DNA of 64,000 nucleotides from an uncultured Pelagibacteraceae bacterium (GTDB lineage Bacteria > Pseudomonadota > Alphaproteobacteria > Pelagibacterales > Pelagibacteraceae): contig CACJZK010000003.1 of the NCBI GenBank assembly GCA_902597875.1, positions 62,001-126,000 on the forward strand, written 5' to 3'. Below, piece after piece: positions 1 to 8,961 of this stretch. Positions within the stretch are counted from its first letter, which is position 1, and every line of letters starts with the position of its first letter. The translations under genes were made by a program, and so were the position numbers. The notes under the pieces were generated by a model that had not been told where the DNA came from, did no database searches, and worked only from the letters and a program-made list of their open reading frames with translations.

Positions 1-234
1 TCTGAACAAATTATTTAATCTTGTTAAATTTCTAATATCGATATCGAAATGTTTATAATTTTTAAAATCTTTTTTTAATTTATTTTTAATCCAGAGTGTA
101 TCACCATCTTTACCAAAAAAAAATTTTCTAAAGTTATTATCTACACCTATTACGTCAAAACCTTTTTTACAGAAGAATTTGACGGACTCTGATCCGACTA
201 AGCCAGTAGACCCAGTTATTAAAACAATACTCAT
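1..234 (-). CDS. NAD-dependent nucleotide-sugar epimerase/dehydratase, N-terminal part (cut by window start)
   Basis: Only the first 78 codons are inside the window. They start at the ATG whose complement is 232-234 and read open to base 1. The N-terminus has a Rossmann GSTGLVG motif followed by a 'GVDNN' segment, as in extended SDR epimerases of the CDP-paratose 2-epimerase type. The ATG overlaps the stop codon of the upstream epimerase (ATGA), so the two are probably co-translated. A role in making a modified sugar for surface polysaccharide is inferred from the fold and neighbours; the exact substrate cannot be read from this fragment. Confidence 0.75.
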   Translation of the reverse strand, partial: MSIVLITGSTGLVGSESVKFFCKKGFDVIGVDNNFRKFFFGKDGDTLWIKNKLKKDFKNYKHFDIDIRNLTRLNNLFR

Positions 235-1259
235 CTAAAAAACCTCTTAATATTTTGATTAGTAATTAACCAGAAATAAATATCATGAATAATTTGGTCT
301 ATATTTTTTTTTGGCAACCAATTATAAAATTTAAATATTTTTTTATTATCAGAAACATAATAAGGAATATCATAATTGGATGTCTTGCTTTTTTTTGTAA
401 TTTTTACCTTGTTTCCTGTTATCACTTGACATTTACGGGTTAAATCTTTTAGGGATAACTTATTTTTAATTCCTCCACCTATATTAAATATATTATCTTT
501 AATTTTTGAAAAATTTTTAATTTGTTTAAAAATAATTTCACACACGTCATCTATATGAATAATGTCTCTTATTTGATTTCCGTGTCCTCCAAAACCAACA
601 TATCTCAATTTTTTCTTTTCCATGTGTTTTCCTACCCATAAAGATACAAATCCTTGATCTTGTTTTCCAAATTGCCAAGGTCCGGATATAACACCAAATC
701 GATTTATTATGTAATTTAGATTATTAGTATAATTATATTCCTTAATTATTTCTTCTGAGCTTAATTTACTTAAACCATATAAAGATTTTACTCCTGAGGT
801 GTTAAAATTTTCATTAATCAAAAAATTAGTTTTAATTTCATTTCTTAAATTAATTTTACCAATTATTTTTTTAATAGCCTCTATAGAATAAACTCTACTA
901 GAAGAAAGAAATATAATTTTTGATTTATCTTTCACACATTTTTTTACAATATTATAAGTTCCAATTAAGTTAGTAAATATAACTTTATCAGGATTTAATT
1001 TTGAAACCTCTACCGCTGCTTCAGCACAACAATCGATTATTAAATCATATTTTGGTAATTTTAAAATTTTTTTGTTATTTGAAATATCTATTTTAAGATT
1101 ATTGATATTATGAAATTTAAGTCTCTTTCTATTAATCTCAGATCCTTTTCTACAAAGATTATCTAAAGTAGAAATCCTGCTTTTATTAAATTTTTCCTTT
1201 AAATAAATAGCCAAATTTGATCCTACAAAACCACATCCACCTGTTATAAGTATTCTCAT
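231..1259 (-). CDS. NAD-dependent sugar epimerase (CDP-tyvelose/paratose 2-epimerase-like)
   Basis: A 342-residue extended short-chain dehydrogenase. The NAD-binding glycine motif is at residues 7-13 (GGCGFVG), the SSSRVYS segment at 119-125, and the catalytic YxxxK pair is Y161/K165. The opening 'GGCGFVGSNLA' and the following 'DNLCRKG' resemble RfbE-type CDP-paratose 2-epimerases, but the substrate is an inference. It sits directly upstream of a second epimerase with an ATGA overlap and is divergent from a glycosyltransferase, which suggests surface polysaccharide synthesis. Confidence 0.8.
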   Translation of the reverse strand: MRILITGGCGFVGSNLAIYLKEKFNKSRISTLDNLCRKGSEINRKRLKFHNINNLKIDISNNKKILKLPKYDLIIDCCAEAAVEVSKLNPDKVIFTNLIGTYNIVKKCVKDKSKIIFLSSSRVYSIEAIKKIIGKINLRNEIKTNFLINENFNTSGVKSLYGLSKLSSEEIIKEYNYTNNLNYIINRFGVISGPWQFGKQDQGFVSLWVGKHMEKKKLRYVGFGGHGNQIRDIIHIDDVCEIIFKQIKNFSKIKDNIFNIGGGIKNKLSLKDLTRKCQVITGNKVKITKKSKTSNYDIPYYVSDNKKIFKFYNWLPKKNIDQIIHDIYFWLITNQNIKRFFR

Positions 1260-1300
1260 ATTGAAGTATTTAACCTATTAATAAACAAAAATAAAATTTT

Positions 1301-2008
1301 ATGCTGACTATTTTAATACCTGTTAGAGATGAAATCGAGAATTTAAACAATATTGTTCAAAAATTTAATGAAAATCTGACAAGTATTAATTACGAAGTAA
1401 TTTTTGTTAATGATTTTAGTTCAGACTCAACTTTAGAAGAAGTAAAAAAAATTTGTAATATTAATAAAAAATATAAAGTATTTAATAATCAAAAGAAGGG
1501 CTTAGGAGGTGCTTTAAATTTAGGGATAGAGAAAGCAGAAGGAAAATATATTTGTATCATGATGTCAGATTTGTCAGATGATATTAATGATCTTATAAAG
1601 TATTACAAAATTATGAACGAAAGGGATATTGACGCAGTTTTTGGCTCTAGATTTTTAGGTACTTCAAAAACAAAAGATTATCCAATAAACAAATTAATCT
1701 TAAATAGAATTTTTAATATATTTGTGAAGTTAATCTATTTCAGAAGTTATAATGATTATACTAATGCATTTAAAATATACAGATCAGATGTTTTAAAAAG
1801 CTTCATTCCTTTATTTTCAGAAAGTTTTAATGTTTTCTTGGAGATACCACTTAAGCTTATTAATAGGAAATACAAATATGAAGTTATTCCTATTAATTGG
1901 AGTAATAGAAAAAAAGGAAAAGCCAAATTTAATATTAAAGAACTTAGATCAAAATATTTATCTACACTAATTCGTTGTTATTTTGAAAAATTTTTGATAA
2001 AAAAATGA
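1301..2008 (+). CDS. Family 2 glycosyltransferase (dolichol/polyprenyl-phosphate mannosyltransferase-like)
   Basis: A 235-residue GT-A glycosyltransferase. The nucleotide-binding segment is VNDFSSDST (about 36-44). The metal-binding region SDLSDD at 89-94 is in the place of the usual DADLSHDP of DPM1-like enzymes. The conserved GSRF and the C-terminal W..R..GKAKF patterns also match that subfamily. It has no C-terminal membrane segments, so it is the short soluble or peripheral form that transfers a sugar from a nucleotide donor to a polyprenyl phosphate. It is divergent from the two epimerases and probably belongs to the same sugar region. Acceptor and donor are unknown. Confidence 0.85.
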   Translation: MLTILIPVRDEIENLNNIVQKFNENLTSINYEVIFVNDFSSDSTLEEVKKICNINKKYKVFNNQKKGLGGALNLGIEKAEGKYICIMMSDLSDDINDLIKYYKIMNERDIDAVFGSRFLGTSKTKDYPINKLILNRIFNIFVKLIYFRSYNDYTNAFKIYRSDVLKSFIPLFSESFNVFLEIPLKLINRKYKYEVIPINWSNRKKGKAKFNIKELRSKYLSTLIRCYFEKFLIKK

Positions 2009-2009
2009 A

Positions 2010-2093
2010 ATGCATTTATCTTTGCAAAAAGCAATTATACTTTTTTTTGTTCTAGTATTTTTAGTGCTGATATTGTTTACAATAATTCTATAA
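2010..2093 (+). CDS. Candidate 27-residue hydrophobic membrane peptide
   Basis: A very short frame begins with ATG 2 nt after the glycosyltransferase stop. It encodes a short polar start (MHLSLQK) and then about 20 uninterrupted hydrophobic residues rich in I, L, F and V, and ends TAA. Its last bases overlap the end of the convergent uppP gene. The predicted product is a single transmembrane helix. AT-rich DNA readily gives chance hydrophobic frames, so this is only a candidate for a translationally coupled partner of the glycosyltransferase. Confidence 0.3.
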   Translation: MHLSLQKAIILFFVLVFLVLILFTIIL

Positions 2094-2843
2094 GTAGGCA
2101 TAATATAATAGAAATGATCCAAGAATAATTCTGTAAATCACGAATAATATTAAATTAAATCTTTTTATAAATTTTAAAAAAAAAACAATTGTAATATAAG
2201 AAAAAAAACCAGAAAGAATTATTGCAACAAAATTTATTTCTTTAATATTCACATTTTCAGTTATATGTAAGTTATAAAGTCCATACAAACTAACTACAAA
2301 AAGTACTGGAATAGAAAGAAGAAAAGAGATTTTTGCAGCATCTACTCTACTAAATCCTAAAAATCTACCTAAAGTTATAGCAATACCAGATCTACTTACT
2401 CCAGGTATTAATGAGAAGGTATGAAACAATCCAATTATAATTGAATATTTTAAATTTAGATTTTCAATTTTTTTTGTGTTTTCAAATTTATCGCTTATAA
2501 ATAGTAAAATTCCAAAAATTAAAGTTGTCCATCCAATTATTTTTATTCCTCTCAAATAGTTTATTATTTCTAGTTTTACTAAAAAAAAACCTAAGCCTAA
2601 AATAGGTATTGATGAAATTAAAATTAAAAAAAAAATTCTTTTGTATTTTATAAAATTATTTATTTCGTTTCTAAAAAAAATAACAACTGCTATAAATGAA
2701 CCAATATGCAAACTAATGTTGGTTAGAAGGTTTTCTTTAGTAAATTTTAGAAATTCAGATATTATAATTAAATGCGAAGAAGAGCTAACAGGTATAAATT
2801 CAGTTACACCTTGAATTAAGGATAGAACAACAATTTCTAACAT
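2088..2843 (-). CDS. uppP: Undecaprenyl-diphosphatase
   Basis: A 251-residue polytopic membrane protein of the BacA/UppP family. It dephosphorylates undecaprenyl pyrophosphate so that the lipid carrier can be reused in peptidoglycan and polysaccharide synthesis. Family motifs are present: QGVTEF at 11-16 (the (E/Q)xxxE metal motif), the SSSSHL stretch around His24, and PGVSRSG at 147-153 with the catalytic Ser/Arg. The second motif has Ser where most homologues have Gly (SSSGHL). The gene is convergent with the glycosyltransferase and stands alone on its strand. Confidence 0.95.
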   Translation of the reverse strand: MLEIVVLSLIQGVTEFIPVSSSSHLIIISEFLKFTKENLLTNISLHIGSFIAVVIFFRNEINNFIKYKRIFFLILISSIPILGLGFFLVKLEIINYLRGIKIIGWTTLIFGILLFISDKFENTKKIENLNLKYSIIIGLFHTFSLIPGVSRSGIAITLGRFLGFSRVDAAKISFLLSIPVLFVVSLYGLYNLHITENVNIKEINFVAIILSGFFSYITIVFFLKFIKRFNLILFVIYRIILGSFLLYYAYL

Positions 2844-2948
2844 AACTAATTTTTATAAAACTTTTTGATATTTTCCAAAGCTATAATGAAAACACATATC
2901 TGCTATGCAATCAAAAAAGGCAGAAATACTGTATTTTTATTAAATTAG

Positions 2949-2963
2949 GTAAATAATATTTAC
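2949..2963. promoter_or_regulatory. Inverted repeat upstream of gltD (possible operator)
   Basis: GTAAAT-N3-ATTTAC is a perfect 6-bp inverted repeat about 50 bp upstream of the gltD start, in the 169-bp gap between divergent uppP and gltD. AT-rich -10-like hexamers lie just downstream (about 2973-2980). The placement suits a regulator of glutamate synthase expression, but AT-rich sequence yields such repeats by chance and the factor is unknown. Confidence 0.3.
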
Positions 2964-3012
2964 TTAAATATCCTATTATATTTGGTAAACTTAATTTAAA
3001 ACTGGGAAATGT

Positions 3013-4458
3013 ATGTCAAAAAAAATGCTTAGTTTTATAAAAATTAACAAAGAAACTCCTTTGAAGAGAGACACTTCTGAGAGAAAAAAAGATTTTCATG
3101 AGATCTACAGTGAATATATTAACGAAAAAGCCAAAGAACAGTCAAGTAGGTGTTCACAATGTGGTGTACCTTTTTGCCAAATACATTGTCCTCTTCACAA
3201 TAATATTCCTGATTGGTTAAAGCTTACTGCAGAAGGCAGGTTAAAAGAGGCATATGAACTCTCACAAAGCACAAATAATATGCCCGAGGTGTGTGGTAGA
3301 ATTTGTCCGCAAGATAGACTTTGTGAGGGAAATTGTGTAATTGAACAATCTGGCCACGGTACTGTTACAATAGGTTCAGTAGAAAAATATATCACCGATA
3401 CTGCCTGGGAGAAAGGCTGGGTCAAACCTATCAAGGTTACTAGAGAATTAAAAGAAAGTATAGGAATTATTGGAGCCGGTCCAGCAGGTCTCGCTTGCGC
3501 GGAGGAAATGAGAAAATATGGTTATAAAGTTACTATATATGATCGTTATGATAGATCTGGAGGTTTGTTAATTTATGGAATACCAAATTTTAAATTAGAA
3601 AAATTTGTCGTTGAAAGAAGAACTAAACTTTTAAAAGAGAGTGGCATCAAATTTATTCAAAATTTTGAAGTTGGAAAAGATGAAACTTTAGAAGAGATAA
3701 AATCTAAACATGATGCAGTTTTAATTGCAACTGGAGTATATAAAGCTAGAGAAATTGAAATTCCTGGCTCAAATTTAGAAAATATATTTCCCGCTATGGA
3801 TTTTTTAACAGCATCTAATAGAAAAGGTTTAGGGGACAAAGTAAAACTTTTTGACAATGGTATTTTAAATGCAGAAGGCAAAAATGTTGTTGTGATAGGA
3901 GGGGGCGACACCGCAATGGATTGTGTAAGAACTGCAGTAAGACAAAAAGCTAAATCAGTAAATTGTCTATATAGAAGAGATAGAGAAAACATGCCCGGCT
4001 CAGCCAGAGAGGTAGGAAATGCAGAAGAGGAAGGGGTTAATTTTATTTGGTTAACAAGTCCTAAATCTTTTTTGGGAGATAGAAAAGTAAAAGAAGTAGT
4101 AGTCGGTAAGATGAAACTTGGAGAACCAGATGTTTCAGGTAGAAAACGACCAGTTCCAATTAAAGATGGAGACTTTAATATAAAAGCCGATTTAGTAATA
4201 AAATCGCTTGGATTTGATCCAGAAAATATTCCTAGATTATTTGACTGTGAAAATCTTTCTGTATCGAAATGGGGAACAATAAAAATTGATTTAAAAACTA
4301 TGCAAACCAATATCAACGGAGTATTTGCAGCTGGAGATATTGTTAGAGGTGCATCATTAGTTGTATGGGCTATAAGAGATGGAAGAGATGCCGCTATACA
4401 AATGGATAAATATATTTCAGCTAAAAGACTAAAAAATAAAAAAGAATTTGCAGCTTAA
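3013..4458 (+). CDS. gltD: Glutamate synthase (NADPH) small subunit
   Basis: A 481-residue GOGAT beta subunit. It oxidises NADPH and passes electrons through FAD and iron-sulphur centres to the large subunit for glutamate formation from glutamine and 2-oxoglutarate. The N-terminal cysteine clusters are C47/C50/C55/C59 and C94/C98/C104/C108. The FAD Rossmann motif is GAGPAG at 154-159, and a second nucleotide-binding motif (IGGGDTAMD, about 296-304) binds NADPH. It precedes gltB with a TAATG overlap, the reverse of the common gltB-gltD order. Confidence 0.96.
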   Translation: MSKKMLSFIKINKETPLKRDTSERKKDFHEIYSEYINEKAKEQSSRCSQCGVPFCQIHCPLHNNIPDWLKLTAEGRLKEAYELSQSTNNMPEVCGRICPQDRLCEGNCVIEQSGHGTVTIGSVEKYITDTAWEKGWVKPIKVTRELKESIGIIGAGPAGLACAEEMRKYGYKVTIYDRYDRSGGLLIYGIPNFKLEKFVVERRTKLLKESGIKFIQNFEVGKDETLEEIKSKHDAVLIATGVYKAREIEIPGSNLENIFPAMDFLTASNRKGLGDKVKLFDNGILNAEGKNVVVIGGGDTAMDCVRTAVRQKAKSVNCLYRRDRENMPGSAREVGNAEEEGVNFIWLTSPKSFLGDRKVKEVVVGKMKLGEPDVSGRKRPVPIKDGDFNIKADLVIKSLGFDPENIPRLFDCENLSVSKWGTIKIDLKTMQTNINGVFAAGDIVRGASLVVWAIRDGRDAAIQMDKYISAKRLKNKKEFAA

Positions 4459-7400
4459 TGAACAATTATCTCAAAAATAAAAAATATCTTTTAGAAAACA
4501 ACGCTTATGATCCGTCTTTAGAACATGAAGCTTGCGGAGTAGGGATGATAGCTACAACAGATGGTAAAAAAAGTCGCCAGGTTGTTGAGTATGGCATTGA
4601 GGCTTTAAAAGCGGTTTGGCATAGAGGTGCTGTAGACGCAGATGGAAAATCAGGAGATGGTGCAGGTATAAAATTGGAAATTTCACCTGAATTTTTTAAT
4701 CAAAAAATTTTAGAAACTGGGCACAAGCACGATGAAGATAAAAGAATATGCGTAGGTATGGTATTTATGCCTAGAAATGATTACGCTGATCAAGAAAAGT
4801 GCAGATCAATTATTGAGACGGTTTTATTAAGTAAAAACTATTACATATATGGCTGGAGACAAGTTCCAGTAAATCCAAAAGTACTTGGGCCTACAGCTGA
4901 GTCCAATAGACCTGAAATTGCTCAAGTTCTTTTTAGAAAAAATGAGATTATTAAAACTAATAATTTGGAAAGAGATCTTTATGAAGCTAGAAAAAAAATT
5001 GAAAAGTTGTCCAGAGAAAGTCAATTAAATAGTTTTTATATCTGTTCATTGAGCTCTAGGTCAATAGTTTACAAAGGAATGTTTTTAGCTGAGGCACTTG
5101 CAGATTTTTACTTTGATCTAAAAGATAAAAGTTTCAAATCAAGATTTGCAATATTTCATCAAAGATATTCCACCAATACTTTTCCAAGTTGGGATTTAGC
5201 TCAACCTTTTAGGACTTTAGCACATAACGGAGAAATAAATACGCTAAAGGGTAATATTAATTGGATGAGAATTCACGAGCAAGATATGTCTAGTAAGCTT
5301 TTTAAAAACGTTGAGGATTTAAAACCTGTTATTATTCCTGGAAACTCAGACTCAGCATCATTGGATAACGTATTTGAATTATTAACTCACTCGGGAAAGC
5401 TTGCCCCTCTAATAAAACTAATGATGATCCCAGACGCTTGGTCCAAACGAAGCAAAATTGTTTCAAAAAATCATCAACAATTATTTAATTTTTTAAATAG
5501 TACAATTGAGCCATGGGATGGGCCTGCCGCGATTTGTGCAACAGATGCTAAATGGATTTTAGCTTCAGTAGACAGAAATGGATTAAGACCCCTAAGATAT
5601 ACAATTACTTCTGATGGACTGATATTTGCTGGTTCAGAAACAGGGATGATAAAAATTCCAGAGGAGAATATAATTAAAAAAGGGCGGCTTGGACCTGGAG
5701 AATTAATAGCAGTGGATCTAAAAGAAGGTAAATTATATCAAGATAAAGAAATTAAAGATTATATTTCCAAAGAATACAAACAGTTTAATAACCAAATTGT
5801 TGACTTAGATAAAAAATTAAAAGTTAATAGTGAAGAAATAAAATATTCAGGCAACAATCTTAGGAGAAGACAATATTTATCGGGTTACAGTATTGAAGAT
5901 CTAGAGCTAATCCTTCATCCGATGGTCGAAGAAGGCAAAGAAGCTACTGGATCGATGGGTGATGATACACCTGCTGCAGTTTTATCAAGTCATTTTAGAC
6001 CTATCTCTCATTATTTTAGGCAAAATTTTAGCCAAGTGACAAATCCACCAATAGATTCTCTTAGAGAAAATAAGGTAATGAGTCTTAAAACTAGATTTGG
6101 AAATTTGGGCAACATTCTTGATTTTAATAATCTTACCCAAGAAGATATTTTTGTATTAGACAGCCCGATACTTACTAATACACAGCTAAAAAAATTTAAA
6201 AAACTTTTTTCAAAAAAAATTAAAACAATAGATTGTACTTTTGATGTAGGAGAAAGTTTAAAAAACAATCTACAGATAATTAAAGAAAAATCAGAAATAG
6301 CAGTGAGAGAAGGAAGCGCTACTTTAATATTGAGCGATAAAAATATATCAGAAAAAAGAGCAGGTATTCCAATGGCTCTAGCTGTTGGAGCAATAAATTC
6401 AAACTTGGTTAAATTAGGTTTAAGAGGGTACTGTTCTTTAAATATAGAGACCTCAGAAACTCTAGATACCCACTCTTTCGCTGTGTTAATTGGAGTTGGC
6501 GCGACCACAGTAAATCCCTACCTAGCTATAGATAGTATCTACCAAAGATTCGAGAAAAATCTATTCGGTAAATTAACATTCAGTGAAGCAGTAAATAGAT
6601 TTAAAAAATCAATAGAAAATGGATTATTAAAAATAATGTCAAAAATGGGTATTTCGGTCATTAGCTCATATAGAGGAGGGTGTAACTTTGAAACAGTTGG
6701 ATTAAGCCGAGCATTAGTATCAGATTATTTTCCTGGAATGATCTCGAGAATTTCAGGTATTGGTTTGATTGGAATTGAGAAAAAAATTAAAGAGCTTCAT
6801 GAAAAAGCTTACAAAAAAGATGTTTTAATATTACCAATTGGAGGAATTTATAAATATAGAAAAACAGGTGAAAATCATCAATTCCAAGGCAATTTAATAC
6901 ATACCCTGCAACACGCAGTGACTACTGGCTCTTATAAAGTATTTAAAAAGTATACTGAAGGAATTAATAATATGTCACCAATAAATCTTAGAGACCTATT
7001 AGATTTCAAGAAAATAAATAATCCAATAAATAAGAGTGAGGTAGAACCTATTGAGAGTTTAACAAAAAGATTCGGAAGCGGAAGCATGTCCCACGGAGCT
7101 TTATCTGCTGAGGCTCATGAAACATTAGCTGTCGGTATGAATAGAGTAAAAGGAGCTTCATGCAGTGGAGAAGGTGGAGAGGATCAAGAAAGATTTAAAA
7201 TACAAGCAAATGGAGATAGTGCAAACTCAAGAGTAAAGCAAGTTGCATCAGCTAGGTTTGGAGTTACAATTGATTACCTTAATAATTGCAATGAGATTGA
7301 AATAAAAATTGCACAAGGTGCAAAGCCTGGAGAAGGGGGACAATTACCTGGCTTTAAGGTTACTAAAGAAATAGCTAGATTAAGACATTCAACACCAGGA

Positions 7401-8957
7401 GTAACTTTAATTTCACCTCCTCCTCATCATGACATTTACTCTATAGAGGACTTAGCTCAATTAATTTATGATTTAAAACAAATAAATCCTAAAGCTAGAA
7501 TAGGTGTCAAATTAGTTGCTTCTACAGGTATTGGAACAATCGCAGCTGGGGTAGCTAAAGCTAAAGCAGACGTGATTTTAATATCTGGACATTCTGGAGG
7601 AACAGGTGCAAGCCCGCAAACGAGTGTTAAATACGCTGGCATACCTTGGGAGATGGGATTAACAGAGGCTAATCAAATTTTAACTCTCAATAACTTAAGA
7701 CACAAAGTAACTCTTAGAACAGATGGAGGGATTAAAACTGGAAGAGATGTAGTTATAGCAGCAATGATGGGAGCTGAAGAATTTGGAATGGGAACCTCAT
7801 CTTTAATTGCTATGGGTTGTATAATGGTAAGACAATGTCATTCGAACACTTGCCCTGTAGGAGTATGTTCTCAAGATGAAGAATTAAGGAAAAAATTTAC
7901 AGGAACTCCTGAAAAAGTTGTAAATTTTTTTAGATTTGTAGCTGAAGAAGTAAGAGAGATTTTAGCATCTTTAGGCTTTAAAAATTTAAATGAAATAATT
8001 GGAAGAACTGATTTACTAAAACAAGTTAGTAGAGGGTCACCAAATTTAGATGATTTAGACTTAAATCCTTTATTAGTAAGAACTGATCCAGGAGAAAACA
8101 AAAGATATTGTGAGAAAAAAAATATCAACCCAGTTCCCGATACTTTAGACGAAAAAATATGGTCAGACATTAAAAATGATGTTAGCAAAGATAAAGCAAA
8201 AGAGTGTGAGTATAATGTAGAAAATACTCACAGAGCAGTAGGAACAAGATTATCACATTATATTTATAATAAATTTGGCAACAATGCCCTTAAGGAGAAT
8301 AATTTAATTATTAAACTCAATGGATCTGCTGGACAGTCTTTAGGAGCTTTTTTAGCCAAGGGAATAAAAATTATTATGAATGGAGATTCTAATGACTATG
8401 TAGGAAAAGGTCTCTCCGGTGGTACAATTGTTGTCAAACCAATGGATAAAAGCAAATTAATTTCAAATCAAAACACAATAATAGGAAACACTGTTTTATA
8501 TGGTGCTACAAACGGAAAACTATTTGCTTCAGGCAAAGCTGGAGAAAGATTTGCAGTTAGAAATTCAGGAGCTCTAGCTGTTGTGGAGGGATGTGGATCA
8601 AACGGATGCGAATACATGACCGGGGGAACTGTTTGTGTTTTAGGAAGTGTAGGAGATAATTTTGCTGCAGGTATGACTGGAGGAATGGCTTTTATTTATG
8701 ATGAAGATAATACTTTTGATAAATTCGTAAATTCCACTTCAGTAATCTGGCAGATTCCACAAACAGACTATTGGATAAGTCATTTGGAAAAACTAATTAA
8801 AGATTATTTTTCTGAAACTAATTCTAATATAGCAAAGAAAATATTAAGTAATTTTAAAAATGAAATAAAAAATTTTAAACAAGTTTGCCCAATTGAAATG
8901 TTAGATAAGCTTAAAAACCCAATATCAACAAAACAACTGAAATCAATTTCAGCTTAA
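4458..8957 (+). CDS. gltB: Glutamate synthase large subunit
   Basis: A 1499-residue GOGAT alpha subunit, full length for the family. The N-terminal glutamine amidotransferase type II domain would mature at Cys26 (HEAC-GVGM), leaving a 25-residue propeptide. It is followed by the central domain, the FMN-binding synthase domain (about 800-1200) and the C-terminal GXGXG beta-helix domain (about 1270-1480). The 3Fe-4S cysteines are C1121, C1127 and C1132 (CX5CX4C). It is translationally coupled to gltD through overlapping stop and start codons. Together the two form the main ammonia-assimilation route with glutamine synthetase. Confidence 0.97.
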   Translation: MNNYLKNKKYLLENNAYDPSLEHEACGVGMIATTDGKKSRQVVEYGIEALKAVWHRGAVDADGKSGDGAGIKLEISPEFFNQKILETGHKHDEDKRICVGMVFMPRNDYADQEKCRSIIETVLLSKNYYIYGWRQVPVNPKVLGPTAESNRPEIAQVLFRKNEIIKTNNLERDLYEARKKIEKLSRESQLNSFYICSLSSRSIVYKGMFLAEALADFYFDLKDKSFKSRFAIFHQRYSTNTFPSWDLAQPFRTLAHNGEINTLKGNINWMRIHEQDMSSKLFKNVEDLKPVIIPGNSDSASLDNVFELLTHSGKLAPLIKLMMIPDAWSKRSKIVSKNHQQLFNFLNSTIEPWDGPAAICATDAKWILASVDRNGLRPLRYTITSDGLIFAGSETGMIKIPEENIIKKGRLGPGELIAVDLKEGKLYQDKEIKDYISKEYKQFNNQIVDLDKKLKVNSEEIKYSGNNLRRRQYLSGYSIEDLELILHPMVEEGKEATGSMGDDTPAAVLSSHFRPISHYFRQNFSQVTNPPIDSLRENKVMSLKTRFGNLGNILDFNNLTQEDIFVLDSPILTNTQLKKFKKLFSKKIKTIDCTFDVGESLKNNLQIIKEKSEIAVREGSATLILSDKNISEKRAGIPMALAVGAINSNLVKLGLRGYCSLNIETSETLDTHSFAVLIGVGATTVNPYLAIDSIYQRFEKNLFGKLTFSEAVNRFKKSIENGLLKIMSKMGISVISSYRGGCNFETVGLSRALVSDYFPGMISRISGIGLIGIEKKIKELHEKAYKKDVLILPIGGIYKYRKTGENHQFQGNLIHTLQHAVTTGSYKVFKKYTEGINNMSPINLRDLLDFKKINNPINKSEVEPIESLTKRFGSGSMSHGALSAEAHETLAVGMNRVKGASCSGEGGEDQERFKIQANGDSANSRVKQVASARFGVTIDYLNNCNEIEIKIAQGAKPGEGGQLPGFKVTKEIARLRHSTPGVTLISPPPHHDIYSIEDLAQLIYDLKQINPKARIGVKLVASTGIGTIAAGVAKAKADVILISGHSGGTGASPQTSVKYAGIPWEMGLTEANQILTLNNLRHKVTLRTDGGIKTGRDVVIAAMMGAEEFGMGTSSLIAMGCIMVRQCHSNTCPVGVCSQDEELRKKFTGTPEKVVNFFRFVAEEVREILASLGFKNLNEIIGRTDLLKQVSRGSPNLDDLDLNPLLVRTDPGENKRYCEKKNINPVPDTLDEKIWSDIKNDVSKDKAKECEYNVENTHRAVGTRLSHYIYNKFGNNALKENNLIIKLNGSAGQSLGAFLAKGIKIIMNGDSNDYVGKGLSGGTIVVKPMDKSKLISNQNTIIGNTVLYGATNGKLFASGKAGERFAVRNSGALAVVEGCGSNGCEYMTGGTVCVLGSVGDNFAAGMTGGMAFIYDEDNTFDKFVNSTSVIWQIPQTDYWISHLEKLIKDYFSETNSNIAKKILSNFKNEIKNFKQVCPIEMLDKLKNPISTKQLKSISA

Positions 8958-8961
8958 AAAT

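Noticed and set aside
2844-3012. Riboswitch upstream of gltDB
   Set aside because: No match to a glutamine, glycine or SAM-type core that I recognise; only short AT-rich inverted repeats are present.
3657-4316. Long antisense reading frame inside gltD
   Set aside because: It mirrors the codon pattern of a clear gltD gene, has no recognisable domain and no independent signals.
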